A stretch of DNA of 64,000 nucleotides from assembly GCA_021234155.1 (NCBI GenBank), contig JAJEKV010000002.1, positions 5,928,025 through 5,992,024 on the forward strand. The letters run 5' to 3'. This DNA comes from Isoetes taiwanensis (lineage: Eukaryota; Streptophyta; Lycopodiopsida; Isoetales; Isoetaceae). Shown here piece after piece: positions 1 to 11,639 of the stretch. Position 1 is the stretch's first letter, and the number at the start of each line of letters is the position of its first letter. The translations under genes and the position numbers were made by a program. Below the pieces are notes generated by a model. That model worked only from the letters and a program-made list of their open reading frames with translations, had not been told where the DNA came from and ran no database searches.

Positions 1-1216
1 TACTTGCTCTTTGTCCTTTGCATTGTTCATTCCTCTTGTGTGAACAACTATAATCTCCTCTTGCTCTTCAATTTCCTGCACAAATCTGGCAGCAGCACTT
101 TGTTCATTGGCTTTAGATTTCTCTTGTCTAGCAAAATATTCTTTCACACTGCACCTATCTTCATAATGACCTACTTCTTTGCAAAAAGCACAAACAGAGC
201 ATTCCTTACCAAAATGCTCCATTTTACCACACTTTGTGCAAGGCCTATACCAACAATAGTCTGATGAGTGAGTGTTTCTTAAACAATGAGCACATGGAGG
301 ATATATTCTCTTCTCAGGTCTGGAACTCTTTATTTCTTGAAGTTACTTAGTCACCTCGATCAGAGCCTCAGACACTTTAGTTATCTCAGCTCTCACATCA
401 GCCACATGACCTTCTGCATCCTCCATTTTTTATTTCTTCTTCTCTTTTTGAATAGCATAGATGGGTACAGGTCCTAGTCCCATATACTCCTGCTCATAAT
501 CTGGAAAGAAAGGATCATGAGGTGAGTGCACATCATCAGGAAGATAAGAAATCATATCTGCAATCTCAGTGGCTTTTATAAAAGCCTTATGTATTGTGTC
601 AAATCCTTCTTGCTTCTGAATCTTGAGCATCTTCCTGTGTATTCTTGGCCTGCTGCTCAAGCCTCTGATAAATGAAGCTACAAGATATAAGGTGTGGTTA
701 GGAACCTGATTGATTTTGACATTTAACAAGATAAAGATTGAATCTTTCCACATATTGATGCACACTCTCACCATGTTTAATATGAAAGGTTTGCAACTCA
801 AAAATCAAATCTTGAGGATCTAGCAGCTTACCAAATCTTGCCAAGAATTTCTTGACTATTTCATCCCATGAGTTAGCTCCTAGACTCATCAGGCTCTAAC
901 TTCATCATTTTTGAAATACTTCTTAAACTCAAAAAAACTTACAACCTTTCTTGTGTCCATATTCCTAATAGTACTTCTCAAAAGTTTTCAGAAAATTGTT
1001 GGCATTCATGCTTGGATCAAAACTGGGAGCAGGAATTGGCATATTCAGCTCAAAGTAGTGGCAAGGCATACCTGTATTTGCTTGTATACTTACTCCTGGT
1101 ACTGCAGCTGAGGCTTCATGGTTTTCCTGTGCTTTAGCATGCTCAGATGTTTCATTGTTTCTTCTGGGAGCCATGGGTTCAAATTCCAGGAAATAATCTC
1201 GGTAGGACCTCCAAAA
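1..1216 (-). mobile_element. Element E1: gag region and primer site of a Tat-like Ty3/gypsy retrotransposon (partial)
   Basis: Seen: on the minus strand, starting near 1170 with M-A-P-R-R, there are stretches that read as plant Ty3/gypsy gag: a PSFDPSMNANNFLKTFEKYY segment, a capsid segment with FGKLLDPQDL and YVERFNLYL (about 698-889), and a later segment with SFIRGLSSRPRIHRKMLK (about 590-680). A cysteine-rich nucleocapsid-like tail with CTKCGKMEHFGKEC and CAFCKEVGHYEDRC lies near 140-260. A primer-binding site complementary to a tRNA-Gln 3' end lies at 1195-1213, three bases from the LTR edge. The same gag motifs recur in E2 (9.7-10.7 kb), so both are one family. The protease and polymerase parts lie outside the window. 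The coding frame is broken in several places; this is a fossil. Confidence 0.8.
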
Positions 1217-3032
1217 TGTTGAAGGTGTTCCTGGCAAAACCTTCAACCTCTATGGTTTAGAACCTCCAGGTTGCTTAAGGCAACCACTCTATGTGAGAAA
1301 ATTCCAAGTAGAAAGCTCAAATAACAATATTCATTCAGTTTTCCAAAACAGAAAAAAAACTGCCTTACAAAAAATGTGCTACATGCAAATAAACAAGGAT
1401 CTGCTTATGATTTCTTATGCCTAAGCTACTCAAGATCTTGAAGATTGCTGGGCAAAAAGTCAGATGGTTTGTGCTCAGTGCAAATCACTCAAACATGCAT
1501 TTCTGACCAGGTCAAAAATTGGTCAATGTCCCTAGCAGAGAGTGATTTTGTGTAACTTCAAAATGTTAGATCCTTTTTGTGATTTGATATTTGGATCTCT
1601 TCTTAATATGCCTGCACACAATGGTCAAGTACTCTTTTCTCACGATTTGGTGCAAAATATGCTGAAATCTTGATATTAGGTCTAACAGACTATCACAGAC
1701 TGTGAACAGTAAGCTAAGCTCTGATAAAACTGATCTTTTATGGGTTTTTGTCTTTTTTAATCTATCCTGAAACTATCTATATTTTGCAAATGAGGGTATG
1801 CCATTCAACTGGTCAAAGATGCTATCTTAGACTACAATATACAAATCTTTTTTTAATGTGCAAGCTAGAATTTCTCTCAATGGAATGAGCGTGCATTTTA
1901 GCTATTCTTCAACTTTCTTATACTTAGCTAAATGCAATTTTCACTGTAATCAACGTGTGCCTATGTGCAAGAACTTACAACCACATTTTTTGCAATGCTA
2001 AAGAAGAATCACTTCCGAGTATATATCTCCAAGGGTCAGATTTTCATTCATTCAAGAATCACACAACAATTAATCAGAATCCCAAGCTCTGTGTCTTGGG
2101 CACAGGATCAAGTAGAATTTCAAATTAAGTAATCAAGTGAAAATATCAGGAAATTCATGGTAATCTAATGCTTGGAAGGCAGGTTCAAGCTCAAATCTCT
2201 ATAACCGGTCTTTCTTCAAAGAATCTCGATCAGTAACTCGCCCAAAAGCCTTCGAAAATCTTCTATGCAAGTTTCCCCTTTTAAAACGCCCTGTTCCGAC
2301 CTGTTCTTGGCAAATCCGGGCCAGAATCTTGTCCTTTTTGCTTGTGTAATGAGTTCTTGGTGTAATATAGGTGGATCCGAAGGTATTTAATCATGATTGA
2401 GTTGTTAAATCTGGTTAGTTTGACGGATCTTGGCATAACGGGGGATTTAGGGTTCTTGAGAAATTGCTTGAAATATCCCACATGAATTCACAGGAAAGTC
2501 AGCCTGGGTTATAAAGACGGGCACAGTCAGCATTATAAAAGTGACGTGCTACGCCCATGTGGGATTCGGTCCGTTAACGCCCCACACGCCCGGGTGTACC
2601 ACGTGGCAGGGGGTGATTGGACGGGGAGAATCTAGGACCTTGGGGGAGGGGGGATAGGAAATTTTTTTTTGTTCATGGAGTTAGGTACGTTTTCCCAAGA
2701 AACCCAAATGAAGGTCTAAATGAGCCCTTTTTTGAACATTCTTTTTTTTTTGCAAAAAGAATCTCTTTTGATGCTTTATACTATGGAAGAATCTTTTTTG
2801 CAAAATTAGCCTTTTGACTTTTGGCTCAAAAAGGGGTGTGGAAATGGTGAGGTGGCAAATAGGCAAGGTGAGTTGGCAAGATGATGCCTACATGGCAAAG
2901 AGAGGTAATGACGTGTCAAACAAGTTGGCAAGGTATATGTTTTCTAGTCAAAATATATGATGAGGTGGAGTTGATGAGTATGACACGTGGGTGGTGATGT
3001 GGAAGTGTTGGTGACGATGTGGCAAGACAACA
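1217..3032 (-). repeat. Putative 5' LTR of element E1
   Basis: On the minus strand the LTR ends in ...TTCAACA, followed by three spacer bases and the tRNA-Gln-type primer site, exactly as in E2, so the edge at 1217 is well supported. The other edge is tentative: 3032 is the only nearby position giving a TGTTG start like that of E2. However, TGGCAA-rich sequence typical of this LTR continues to about 3160, so the true edge could lie further out. A G-box (CACGTGG) near 2600 and TATA-like sequence near 2500-2540 match the arrangement in the E2 LTR promoter. The partner LTR is outside the window. Confidence 0.6.
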
Positions 3033-4076
3033 TGTCCCCTTAATGGTCTAAACAACTTAATTTGAAGAATCTTGAAGAATGGAATTTTCAATGGGGGTGA
3101 CATGTGTGTAGTGTGACATGGCAATGATGATGATGTGTATGATGACTTGGCAATTTTCTAGTGGTGACATGGGTCAATTTGATGCTAGTGCATATAAATT
3201 GCATACTTTAGGCAATCCTTTGACTTTTGTTGCTTCCCTTAGGAATTTTGCACTTTCTCTCTCCATTTTGACCTCTAGTGAGAGAATTTGACCCTAGACC
3301 ATGGAGGTTGCCAAATTGAGTGGAATTTTTTTTATTTTACAATATGGTGGTGGTATGGTGGGTGTGTGAGGTGAGAATCATGTATGACAAAGTAGATTTT
3401 TGTATCAAGTAAAAAAGGATCTCAGTTATGGGCTTGCAGAATTGAACTAAATGTGTCTAAGTTGGAGAACCGTAATCTCCAAATTATTTCCCAAAAAATG
3501 CAAAAGCCATGCCTTTGGCTGCCGCAAACATTTCTTTTGTTCTATCCCACTTGCAAACGAAAAATGACAGTACATAAGATATTTTAGATATATTTTAGAT
3601 AATACTAGTCTTGGATACAATAACGGGACTTCAACTAAATCAATAGGGAAAACATACAGGAGTTGAACCTGTATTCTTGCCATATGTTTCAGTGCCCATG
3701 GGGTTAAAAAATTGTTGCTTTTAATTATGGAGCCCCCACTTGCTTACTCTAAATGACAACTTAAAGATCCTTTGAGAACATTTTAAGGTAACAGAGTCAT
3801 ATCATTTATCTAAGCAGTGATAACAATCTTTGGAGACATGATGCCCCATGTTTCACTATCATACCTTGAATATCTAAAAACAATATGAGTTCAAAGCATG
3901 GTAGGCCAAAGTATTTTATCATGGAAAAAAGCCCTTTATTTATCTTCTAAGTTATAGTGCAACTTTTTAACTTTCATTTTCGAAGTGGGCTTTATTGGCC
4001 CCCTATAGAATGACGAGCTTGAATTCAAATCTGCATTAGACATTCTGCGTGGTTTTTGTGATCGATAGCTTCGGAT
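3033..4076. other. Non-coding flank upstream of the kinase pseudogene
   Basis: About 1 kb without a supportable gene. The first 130 bases continue the TGGCAA/ATGATG-rich texture of the neighbouring LTR and may belong to it. The remainder is ordinary AT-rich sequence. No promoter element for the downstream kinase could be assigned with confidence. Confidence 0.4.
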
Positions 4077-5312
4077 ATGGAAGCTTCAAAGGAAACGGTT
4101 AGATCCTGGGTTAGGGGTAGTCTTTTGGGTGCTGGGTCTTTTGGGCAGGTCAATTTGTCGATGAATGCAGAGAATGGAGGTCTGTTTGCTGTGAAATCTG
4201 TTGAATGCACCGATAAGAATAGGACCCAATTAATGGCGCTGGAGAATGAGTTAGAAATTTTACAGATATTAGATTCCGATCATGTGGTTAAGTGCCTAGG
4301 AGGAGATTGATCTGACGAAAACGGCAAAAGGATGAGGAATATGTTCTTAGAATATGTTCTGGGAGGAAGTCTGGCCGATCTGACAAAATAATTTGGGGGA
4401 AAATTGGAGGAGCAGCTTGTTAGGTCATTCACGAGAGGGATTTTACAGGGGATTGAATACCTGCATAGAAGTGGGATTGTTGATGGGGATATAAAAGGGA
4501 AAAATGTTCTGGTTGGATTATCGGAGGGTGAAATTGGCAGATTTTGGGGCTGCAATATGTCTCAGGTTCAGAAATGAAGGGCACTCCTCTGTGGATGGCG
4601 CCGGAAGTGGCCAGGCAGGAATGCAGAGGCTCTGCTTCAGATATATGGTCTGTGGGTTGCACAATAATCGAAATGTTTACAGGCAGAGCTCCTTGGGATT
4701 ATATCGATAATCCTTTCGTGGTTCGCTACTGAATTGGCTGTTCTGATGAAATCCCAGTTATCCCCTGTTCTTTATCTTCTGAAGGGCAGGATTTTCTGAA
4801 AAAATGCCTCTGCATAGAGCCTTCTGATCGATGGACCACTGCCCAGTTGCTTGCTCATCCTTTTGTTGCCCAAGATTTGCCTGTTCTCCGCAAACCTTCC
4901 CCTGTCATTGCCCCTGGCTCTCCTACCAGTGTTCTTGAATTTGATAATTCTTGGGATAGCAGTGAATCTGTTCCGGTTTATCACTAGAAGTTCTTACAAA
5001 GTGGGAATTTTGAATCGGAAGAAGATCGACTTGAAGAAGAAACATAGTATTTCTAAAGGTTCTTCATCCGATCCAGAGAAATCTCATTGCCCTTCTTCGC
5101 CCTCTCAATCAGATGAGAAATGGGTCGTTGTTAGATCTCTGCAGGGGAAAAATCCGTTGAAGAATTTGTTCGACAGGCTTAGTGATTTTAGATTTCATCC
5201 ATCTCAGAGCATCGAATCCCAAGCAAAAAAGAGCACCGATTCCATTTGTTGGTTGAATTCAAGAAAAAATGGCTGTGAAGATCACCAGAACGATCTGAAG
5301 TGCAAGTTTTGA
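4077..5312 (+). pseudogene. MAPKKK-like (MEKK subfamily) protein kinase pseudogene
   Basis: Seen: an intronless kinase domain in three frames. The first frame starts at the ATG at 4077 with the glycine loop GAGSFGQV (residues 18-25) and the ATP-binding lysine in FAVK (K40). Next come FLEYVLGGSLADLT, EYLHRSGIV and DIKGKNVLV, then VKLADFGAA in a second frame and [35 protein letters not shown] and DRWTTAQLLAHPF in a third. This order, including the [10 protein letters not shown] activation segment and a single exon, matches the plant MAPKKK17/18/20 group, which acts in ABA and stress MAPK cascades. Damage: in-frame stops at 4308 (TGA), 4389 (TAA), 4730 (TGA) and 4985 (TAG), plus frameshifts near 4525 and 4560. 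The histidine of the H-[CG]-D catalytic motif is aspartate (VDGDIKGKN). A serine-rich C-terminal tail with KWVVVRS persists to about 5310. It is clearly a dead host gene copy. Confidence 0.9.
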
Positions 5313-5965
5313 TGCCAGGGATTCAGCATTGGGATAAAATTCAAATTTTGGAGCAAAGTTTTTATTCCGGAGCCTAATTCCGGTCGGATTTGTTCGACTA
5401 TGCAAAATTTGGGCAGAATCAGCCTGGTGTGGCTCGGATCAAAGAGATTTTCAAGCGGCGCTGCAAAGAATTGAAGTGGGTGTTATGCTTCATTCCCAAA
5501 TTTGGGAAAACGAGACAACCCAGCACAGTTTACTCCTTGATTTTTGCAGATTATTATTTTATTTATTTTTTTTATTGAAGGCATGGTTGGTGGGACTTGC
5601 ACCCACCCACGTCTCCCAGTGGATTTTGAACCCACCGCGATGGGCAATTTTTGTAGATTATTGTAAAAAAACCTTGGGTCTCGGTTTGTTGGTTCCTGGC
5701 TCTGAAATTACAGGATTATACAGGATCATATCTGCAGAGAAGATCTGCCATAATCGCGAGAATCATCAGGAGACTGCCCAGAAAGAACCTTTTTATAACC
5801 TTTTTATAACAGCTTAAAACCATTGCCCCATACCACGTGTCAGCAGGAGGGCTCTTCAAATAAATAGTTTTCAAACAAATATTATCAAAGAAAAATTGAC
5901 ACTCGATTATATATGAGTGAAAGAATGAAGCCTCCCTGCCAATACCTAAGGGGGGTTTAATTTAA
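5313..5965. other. Tail of the kinase locus and unassigned sequence
   Basis: Open stretches such as FGQNQPGVARIKEIFKRRC at about 5405-5470 may be degraded 3' coding or UTR sequence of the kinase locus, but I cannot match them to a family. At 5580-5650 a short GC-richer patch contains a T-arm-like GGATTTTGAACCC. There is no convincing A box, so I do not call a tRNA or SINE. Nothing else is supportable here. Confidence 0.35.
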
Positions 5966-6791
5966 GGGAAAATATTAAAAATACTCCTCTATTTTGTGAT
6001 ATTTGTCAAAATGCACCATTATTTTGATATATTGTCAAAATGCACCTAAAATGGCTACGATGCTATCAAGAGCTATCAGAGAAAGAAGAACGGGGGCCAT
6101 CTTTAGGGTGAACAGCTTGAATGAATTACGGGAATGAATTTTCAGAGATGAACAACTTAAATGAATTTTTGGAGCCATCATAAGGGTGAACCTTTGGAAT
6201 GAATTTTTGGAGCCATCATGCTTGAAGTTTTGAAGCCTTTTGAAAGCTAAAGATAGGCCAACCATGCCTGATATGGTTGCTATGCTTGAACGCAGATGGT
6301 TGCTAGTAGAAAAAGGATTAGATGGCATTTTGCACAGCCATATGCAAACTTCAAAATTGTATGAGTATATTGAATATAACATGCTTGCTTGAAGCAATTC
6401 TTTCTCTCTTTCGCTAATCTACTGCAGGGCCAGACTGCTTTCCTTCAAATAATTCTGTGTTTAGCACTACACATTGAAGAAGCCATTCTGCTTGAAGGAG
6501 CTAAAACGGAGTTTAATCTTTCAGGAGCGAGAAAAATATAAAAGAGAGAAAGGAACATACCTCTTGAATGCAGATCAAATATGGAATACTAGGTTTCTTT
6601 TAGATCCCTGATTACTTAAGGAAATTTATGTAGTTTGATGTCGAAATACTCCGACGTAACCAAAGAATAAGCCGTTCTTCTCTTCTCTCGTAGCTTCATA
6701 GCCCATTTTAGGGGCATTTTGACAATATTGTAAAATATAGGGGCATTTTGATAAATAACCTAAGATATAAAGGTATTTTTAAAATTTTCCC
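5966..6791. mobile_element. Non-autonomous DNA transposon with ~100-bp terminal inverted repeats (MULE-like MITE)
   Basis: The left end starts GGGAAAATATTAAAAATAC. The right end, read on the minus strand, starts GGGAAAATTTTAAAAATAC, and the two arms pair over roughly 100 bases (5966-6065 and 6690-6791) with about four fifths of positions matching by eye. Each arm holds two copies of a TGTCAAAATGC motif. The 600-base interior has no protein of its own, only short internal repeats around GAATTTTTGGAGCCATCAT. Long TIRs on a short element suggest a Mutator-like derivative. I could not find a clean 9-base target duplication, so the superfamily is uncertain. Confidence 0.75.
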
Positions 6792-6802
6792 TATCATGAT
6801 TC

Positions 6803-7061
6803 TTGACTTGCTCTTTCCATGGCGTTATTGACCTGCCATTGACTTGGGTTTTCAGCCATTGACTTGTGTTTTTAGCCTTTGACTTTTTGACTTTGACTTA
6901 TCAAAAAGTCTTGTCCCAGGCCTCTTCTTTGCCATCGAAATTGGGCCTATTGACCCGTCATTGACTTGAGTTTTTAGCCATTGACTTGAATCTTTAGTCT
7001 TTGACTTTGACTTATCAAAAAGTCTTGTCTCGAGTCTCTTCCTTGCCATCCAAATTGGGAT
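6803..7061. repeat. Tandemly duplicated block rich in TTGAC motifs
   Basis: Two ~120-base copies (about 6837-6950 and 6959-7061) share CATTGACTTG, TTTTTAGCCATTGACTTG and TATCAAAAAGTCTTGTC in the same order. I count twelve TTGAC pentamers on the plus strand between 6803 and 7015. TTGAC[CT] is the core of the W-box bound by plant WRKY factors; whether this block has such a role is not shown. It lies directly next to the E2 insertion site. Confidence 0.7.
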
Positions 7062-7086
7062 TTGAGAGGCCAAAAGTCATAGCTCA

Positions 7087-7091
7087 GCTCT
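7087..7091. repeat. Target-site duplication of E2, left copy (GCTCT)
   Basis: The five bases directly before the E2 left LTR are GCTCT, and the same five follow the right LTR at 18007-18011. A 5-base duplication is normal for Ty3/gypsy integrase. Confidence 0.92.
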
Positions 7092-9563
7092 TGTTGCCCA
7101 TTTCTGGCAACATGGACTAGCATCTATTATCAAAAACTTTTGTTTCATCCATATTTCCTCTAAGGAAAAGTTTCAGGCTATTGTGATCCCATTAGAGTTT
7201 GGAAGACATTTGACCAAGTTTGGAAGGCATTGGGGATCTCCTTTTATAGCCTAATCTTTTCCTTGAGGTAAAATACCTTTTAGACACATTCCCATTTGTT
7301 TAACATTTTCCTTTGATTTGAAGACCAGGCAAAGGCTATAGCAAGATTATCAAGGAAGTACAAGATGTTTTACCAAAGCTCAACCTTATGAAGCTTGCTT
7401 GAGTTTCATTAGCAGTTTGAAGTCACACACATAAGGATGCCATCTTGGAAGTGAAACGTGCTCTTATTCTAGCCTTGAAGTTTGGAAGACCCTTATAGAA
7501 GTTTGGAAGACCCTTAGGCTTTGAGCAAATGTATCTTCACTATGAGGTATGATTTGAGCATTAGAGACAATACGAGATGAAATCAAGTGCTACAGAGGTA
7601 CCCATCTTGTCTTCATTCCATATCCACCTTTTATGTCCTATGAACCTTTTATAACCTTTCTTTCACCATTTTTTTCACTTTTGAGACCTTTTCCCATCAT
7701 TTCACTACCCATTTTTTTTTGATCCTACCTTCAATTGAGAATTGCCCCCCTAATGATCTTGAAAACTTCAAAGGCAAGAAAACTCTTTTTCTCATTCTCA
7801 TTTCATCTTCCTAAACCCTAGTATAGCCTATTTACACCCTTTTCCCATCTTTTCCCCATGACTTTTTCACCATCCCTATGTTGCAATATTCATTGACCAT
7901 GGGTCAAAATGGACAAAAAAATTCAAATGTTTCAGTTTGACACGAAAACCTTCTAGATGGAAAGCTTGGCAAAAAGAGCTAACATGGCCTTTTTAAATTT
8001 GAAAAAAACCCTTGGGAAGGCCTTCAAAATTGGATTCTTGAGATGCGTGCCAAAAGAATAAAAAACCTATTCTAGCCTATCTACCCTATCTATTTCTGCA
8101 TAGTTCCGTGTCACCCCCCAATTTTTCCACGTGGCGTTAGGGGCGTGGGGGCGGTTTCTGGTTTGGGTGTCCCCTCTGCGGCACGCACGAAATTTAATAG
8201 TGGGGTCAACACTATTCCTTATATACAGAAGCTGCCAGACTCGTTTGTGCCTGTGGGATATATCACCCTTAAGAATTTTTGATGAACCTTAAGAAATAGG
8301 GGAACCTGCTAAATCCGGCCAATTCGTGCCTAAATTTGATTGAATCCCGCCAATTTTCTCCTCGGAGATCAACTCCCTAACCTTTTGAGACCTTGGGGAC
8401 CCTCTCGTGGCACTTGATCCGCGAGAAATTGCTCAAATTAGGCCTAAAATCACTCGGCCGAGCTAGTTTTGTGGGAAGAACAGTTCTTAAACCAAAGATA
8501 CGTATCAAATCGACGCCCCCTCGAGATATATACCTGCGATTTTGGCGATTCAATATTTTGATATCACCTTGCTCGCTTCTCGCCAGATTCCACTCTATTT
8601 CGCTCGAGATTGAAGTCCCTTAGTCATGTGACCTGGTCAAAGCATTGAGGCACCTCGATTGCAACTTAAAAAATCATTCCATATTACTTCTTTGGTAGTT
8701 TTGAAGCCCTTGAAAGACTCATACAGTCTTGGAATTGCTCTCAAGCATTATTACTCAAGCATTATTATTTTCAAAACTTTGGTAATACCCTGTTGACATT
8801 ATCAAACTTTCTGTATCACATTGCTATAATGCATAGTCTTTGCCTGAAAAATCATTTTCATCATTGTACATCCATTTTTTTGTAATTCTGCATTGCTCTT
8901 TAAAAAAAAAAAAAGCAAAAAACCAAAACAAGACCAAACATATTTACTCATAGATTGTATCTTCTTCAGGTAGTTGTATTTCATCCTTATAGAAATCCTA
9001 GAAACCTATACATTCAAAGAAAACATATAAAAAGATTTCTTTTCATAACTGTTACAGAGTTTGTTTTTTTTGAGGTTTTGTCTATTTACAGGAAAACTAA
9101 AACATCCTTTTGCTATTCAAACCTTTTGCACGTGATCTAGAGGCTATTTTGAAGTTGCCTGCACAGATCCCAACCCAAAATTTCCCATCAAACTCCATCT
9201 GCAAAATTTGGCTCTCTGTTTTGGCACTGGCCAATTTTTTGACCTGCCTTTGACCTCGATTTTCTTGACCTTCCCTTATTCAAATCAAGTTAAATCTTCT
9301 CCACCATTTTCCTCTGCTTGTTGACCACTTATAACACCAATCGATCTTCAAAATCTCTCAAGGTGGGTCTGCAAGTTCAGTTTTTGCTCGACAGCTTTTT
9401 TTCAGTTCCGGGACTCTAGTGATTTTGAAAAACTAGCACTTTAAAATGAATTTTCTGGTTTCATATGACAAGGATTGATCACCCTAAGTGATCCGGAGGT
9501 TCTAACCACTTTGTTTAAGATTCCTTTGAGGTTAGGGCTAAAATTCTAGGTTTTAGGCTAACA
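7092..9563 (+). repeat. E2 5' LTR
   Basis: It starts TGTTGCCC and ends GGCTAACA. It aligns along its whole length with 15555-18006. The promoter part holds a G-box-like CACGTGG near 8130 and a TATATA box at about 8219-8225, followed by a region ending in an AT-rich 0.6 kb that is almost identical in both LTRs. Confidence 0.92.
8219..8225 (+). promoter_or_regulatory. TATA box of the E2 5' LTR
   Basis: TTATATA sits about 90 bases downstream of the CACGTGG motif and is repeated at the equivalent place in the 3' LTR (about 16670-16676). Conservation and position in the LTR make it the likely core promoter. Confidence 0.55.
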
Positions 9564-9566
9564 TTT

Positions 9567-9584
9567 TGGAGGTTCTACCGAGAT
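9567..9584 (+). other. E2 primer-binding site, tRNA-Gln type
   Basis: TGGAGGTTCTACCGAGAT follows the LTR after three bases and is the complement of the conserved tRNA-Gln acceptor and T-arm 3' end including CCA. E1 carries nearly the same site at 1195-1213. The tRNA match is from memory of plant tRNA-Gln and is not a database result. Confidence 0.7.
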
Positions 9585-9608
9585 ATTCACCGGAAGTTGA
9601 ACTCCATG

Positions 9609-10720
9609 GCACCAAGAAAGACCACTGAGCTCACGGAAAGCAACCCGAGGTAACAGGTCAACCAGATCTAGTAGGGGTAAGCATGAAAGTGGCTACCAGT
9701 TCCACAAAGAAATGTTACAAATGTTTCGCTTTGCCTTTTCCTCCACAAGCTCCTTACCAATTTGAGCTCACTATACCTGCTTTCTTCCCTTGTTATGATT
9801 CTTCCATGAATGCTAACCATTTCTTGAAGAATTTTGAAGAATATTATGAGGAGCATGGAAAGAAGAAAGGTACCAGTTTTGCCGAAGTTTATCAAATGCA
9901 TGAAAGGTGATGAGGCCGGATCCTCGTTGGATTTCAACTTTCAATAGGTACTAAGTGGGATGAATTGGAACAAAGGTTTCTCATAAGGTTTGGTAAGACT
10001 ACTTCACCCCGTGATCTTGTTTTGAGCTCAATTCCTTTTCTATTAAATCGTGAAAGTGTGAAACAAGATGTGGAAAGATTTAACTCTTATTTGTCGGTGT
10101 GTAATAGGAACCATGTTTCCCACCCAACTTTGCATCCGGTTGCTTCCTTTATCGTAGGTTTGATGTCCGTGCCTAAGATTTATAGAAAGTTATTAAAACT
10201 TCAAAAGTTTGGTGAGCTAGATTCAATCCATAAGACATTTGTAAAGGCCGTAGATTTAGTAGAAATGCTAAGCTATCTCCGCCTGATGATGAAATCGAGA
10301 TCCATTCTACCCTCCTCATCATGATAGCACAAGTCACACTATGCTAATGCTGCCCCCCGGTATGCAGCCTTATGAAAAAGAAGAAGCCAAAAGTCAAGAG
10401 CTAGACCCTCGTGTTTCGTAAATGAAATCTGAGATAAGTAAGGTATCCAAGCTCTTTTAGAAGTTACCAAACAACTCATGGAGTTAAAAATAGTAATAAT
10501 GCTCCTTCTTCTAGCTCGCCATACCTGAATGCACAAACCGTGGTAAACCCTATCATAGGGCTGAAAATTGCTTTGCAAGATCTTGTCCTAAATGCCACAA
10601 AAGGGCCATTTTGGTAGAGAATGTCCCTGCTTTGTTCTTTTTGCAAAGAGATAGGTCATGAAGAGAAGTTCTCAGTTGTCAAGAATTACCTTGCAAAGCA
10701 AGAAAAAGGTAAACAGTGTC
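9609..10720 (+). mobile_element. E2 gag and nucleocapsid remnant
   Basis: It starts M-A-P-R-K near 9608 as in E1. Retrotransposon gag motifs are visible: PCYDSSMNANHFLKNFEEYY, FLIRFGKTTSPRDLV, DVERFNSYL and SFIVGLMSVPKIYRKLLKLQ. Near 10560-10690 a degraded nucleocapsid region with CFCKEIGHEE and YLAKQEKGK corresponds to the E1 zinc-knuckle tail. Gag would form the particle shell and bind RNA. The remnant is broken. Confidence 0.8.
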
Positions 10721-11099
10721 CAATATTAGTTTTATTGAGACTTGTGCGAAGAACAAGAAGAACAAGATGTTATGGTTGTGCAAACACGCAGTTAGGCCCC
10801 ATTCGTGTACATCCGCAAGTTCTCCGTCCCCACCAATTGTAGCTCCTAAGGTAACATTTCAGCCAAATCCTCGATATAGCTCCTTCCCCGCTCAAAGGTA
10901 TAAATGTAAAGATTCTGAGCTTGATGAATTTGAATTGCTTATGAAAAACTCCAAGGTTATCAGAGACTTACTAACTTTATTAAGGATTGCACCATCATAC
11001 AGGGAAAAGCTCATCAAGAATACCCAAGATGTTGAAGAAATTGCTGCGTAAACTTGCAACAACATTTCTCAGAAGCCTTACCCGGAAAGCACAATCAAG

Positions 11100-11440
11100 A
11101 TCCGGTGCTTTTATTTGTAGTGCTACTATAGGTACCTCCCATTTAGATAAGGTTTTGTTGGATGGAGGTTCCTCCCTAAATGTCATGCCTTATCATGTTA
11201 TGAAAACACCAATCTCAAAGTAGAAGACAACACTTCTATTGTTCTAAAATCCTTTTCCAATGCTAAGGTAGTACCAAAGGGAGTGGTGAGAAATGTGTCT
11301 GTTAATACTGGGGAATCATTGTCTTAGCTACATTTGTGGTTGTTGACTTTGAGAATGTTAATCATGCTAACATCTATGATTTATTATTGGGAAGAAGGTG
11401 GATGAAAAAAGTAGATGCTAGGCCTATATGGTCCGAAGGT
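11100..11440 (+). mobile_element. E2 aspartic protease remnant
   Basis: LLDGGSSLNVMPYHVM holds the D-[GT]-G active-site-like loop of retropepsins, and about 60 residues on YDLLLGRRWMKKVDA is the usual C-terminal flap-to-helix motif of plant Ty3/gypsy proteases. In the family this enzyme matures Gag-Pol. The copy is broken. Confidence 0.75.
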
Positions 11441-11639
11441 ATTTGCACTATTTCAAATGGAGTAACTTCCATTAAACCTGTAAACCAAACTGACCCTTCC
11501 GCTAACATTAGATTCATAGATGTGGATATTTTGCGTGAAGAAGAGTTAGGAGTTTACAGCCTAGGTCTAGATGTTGATATAAATGCAAAAGTTATCAACT
11601 TTGCTCATGTAGAGTTCCCCATCCAAAAGAAAACAAGGC

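Noticed and set aside
5580-5650. tRNA or SINE suggested by GGATTTTGAACCC
   Set aside because: No A box and no cloverleaf; only a T-arm-like word.
8955-9140. 61-codon ORF (MYLLQVVVFHPYRNPRNLYIQ...) repeated almost unchanged at 17401-17583
   Set aside because: It lies inside both LTRs of E2, so its identity reflects the LTR pair, not coding constraint.
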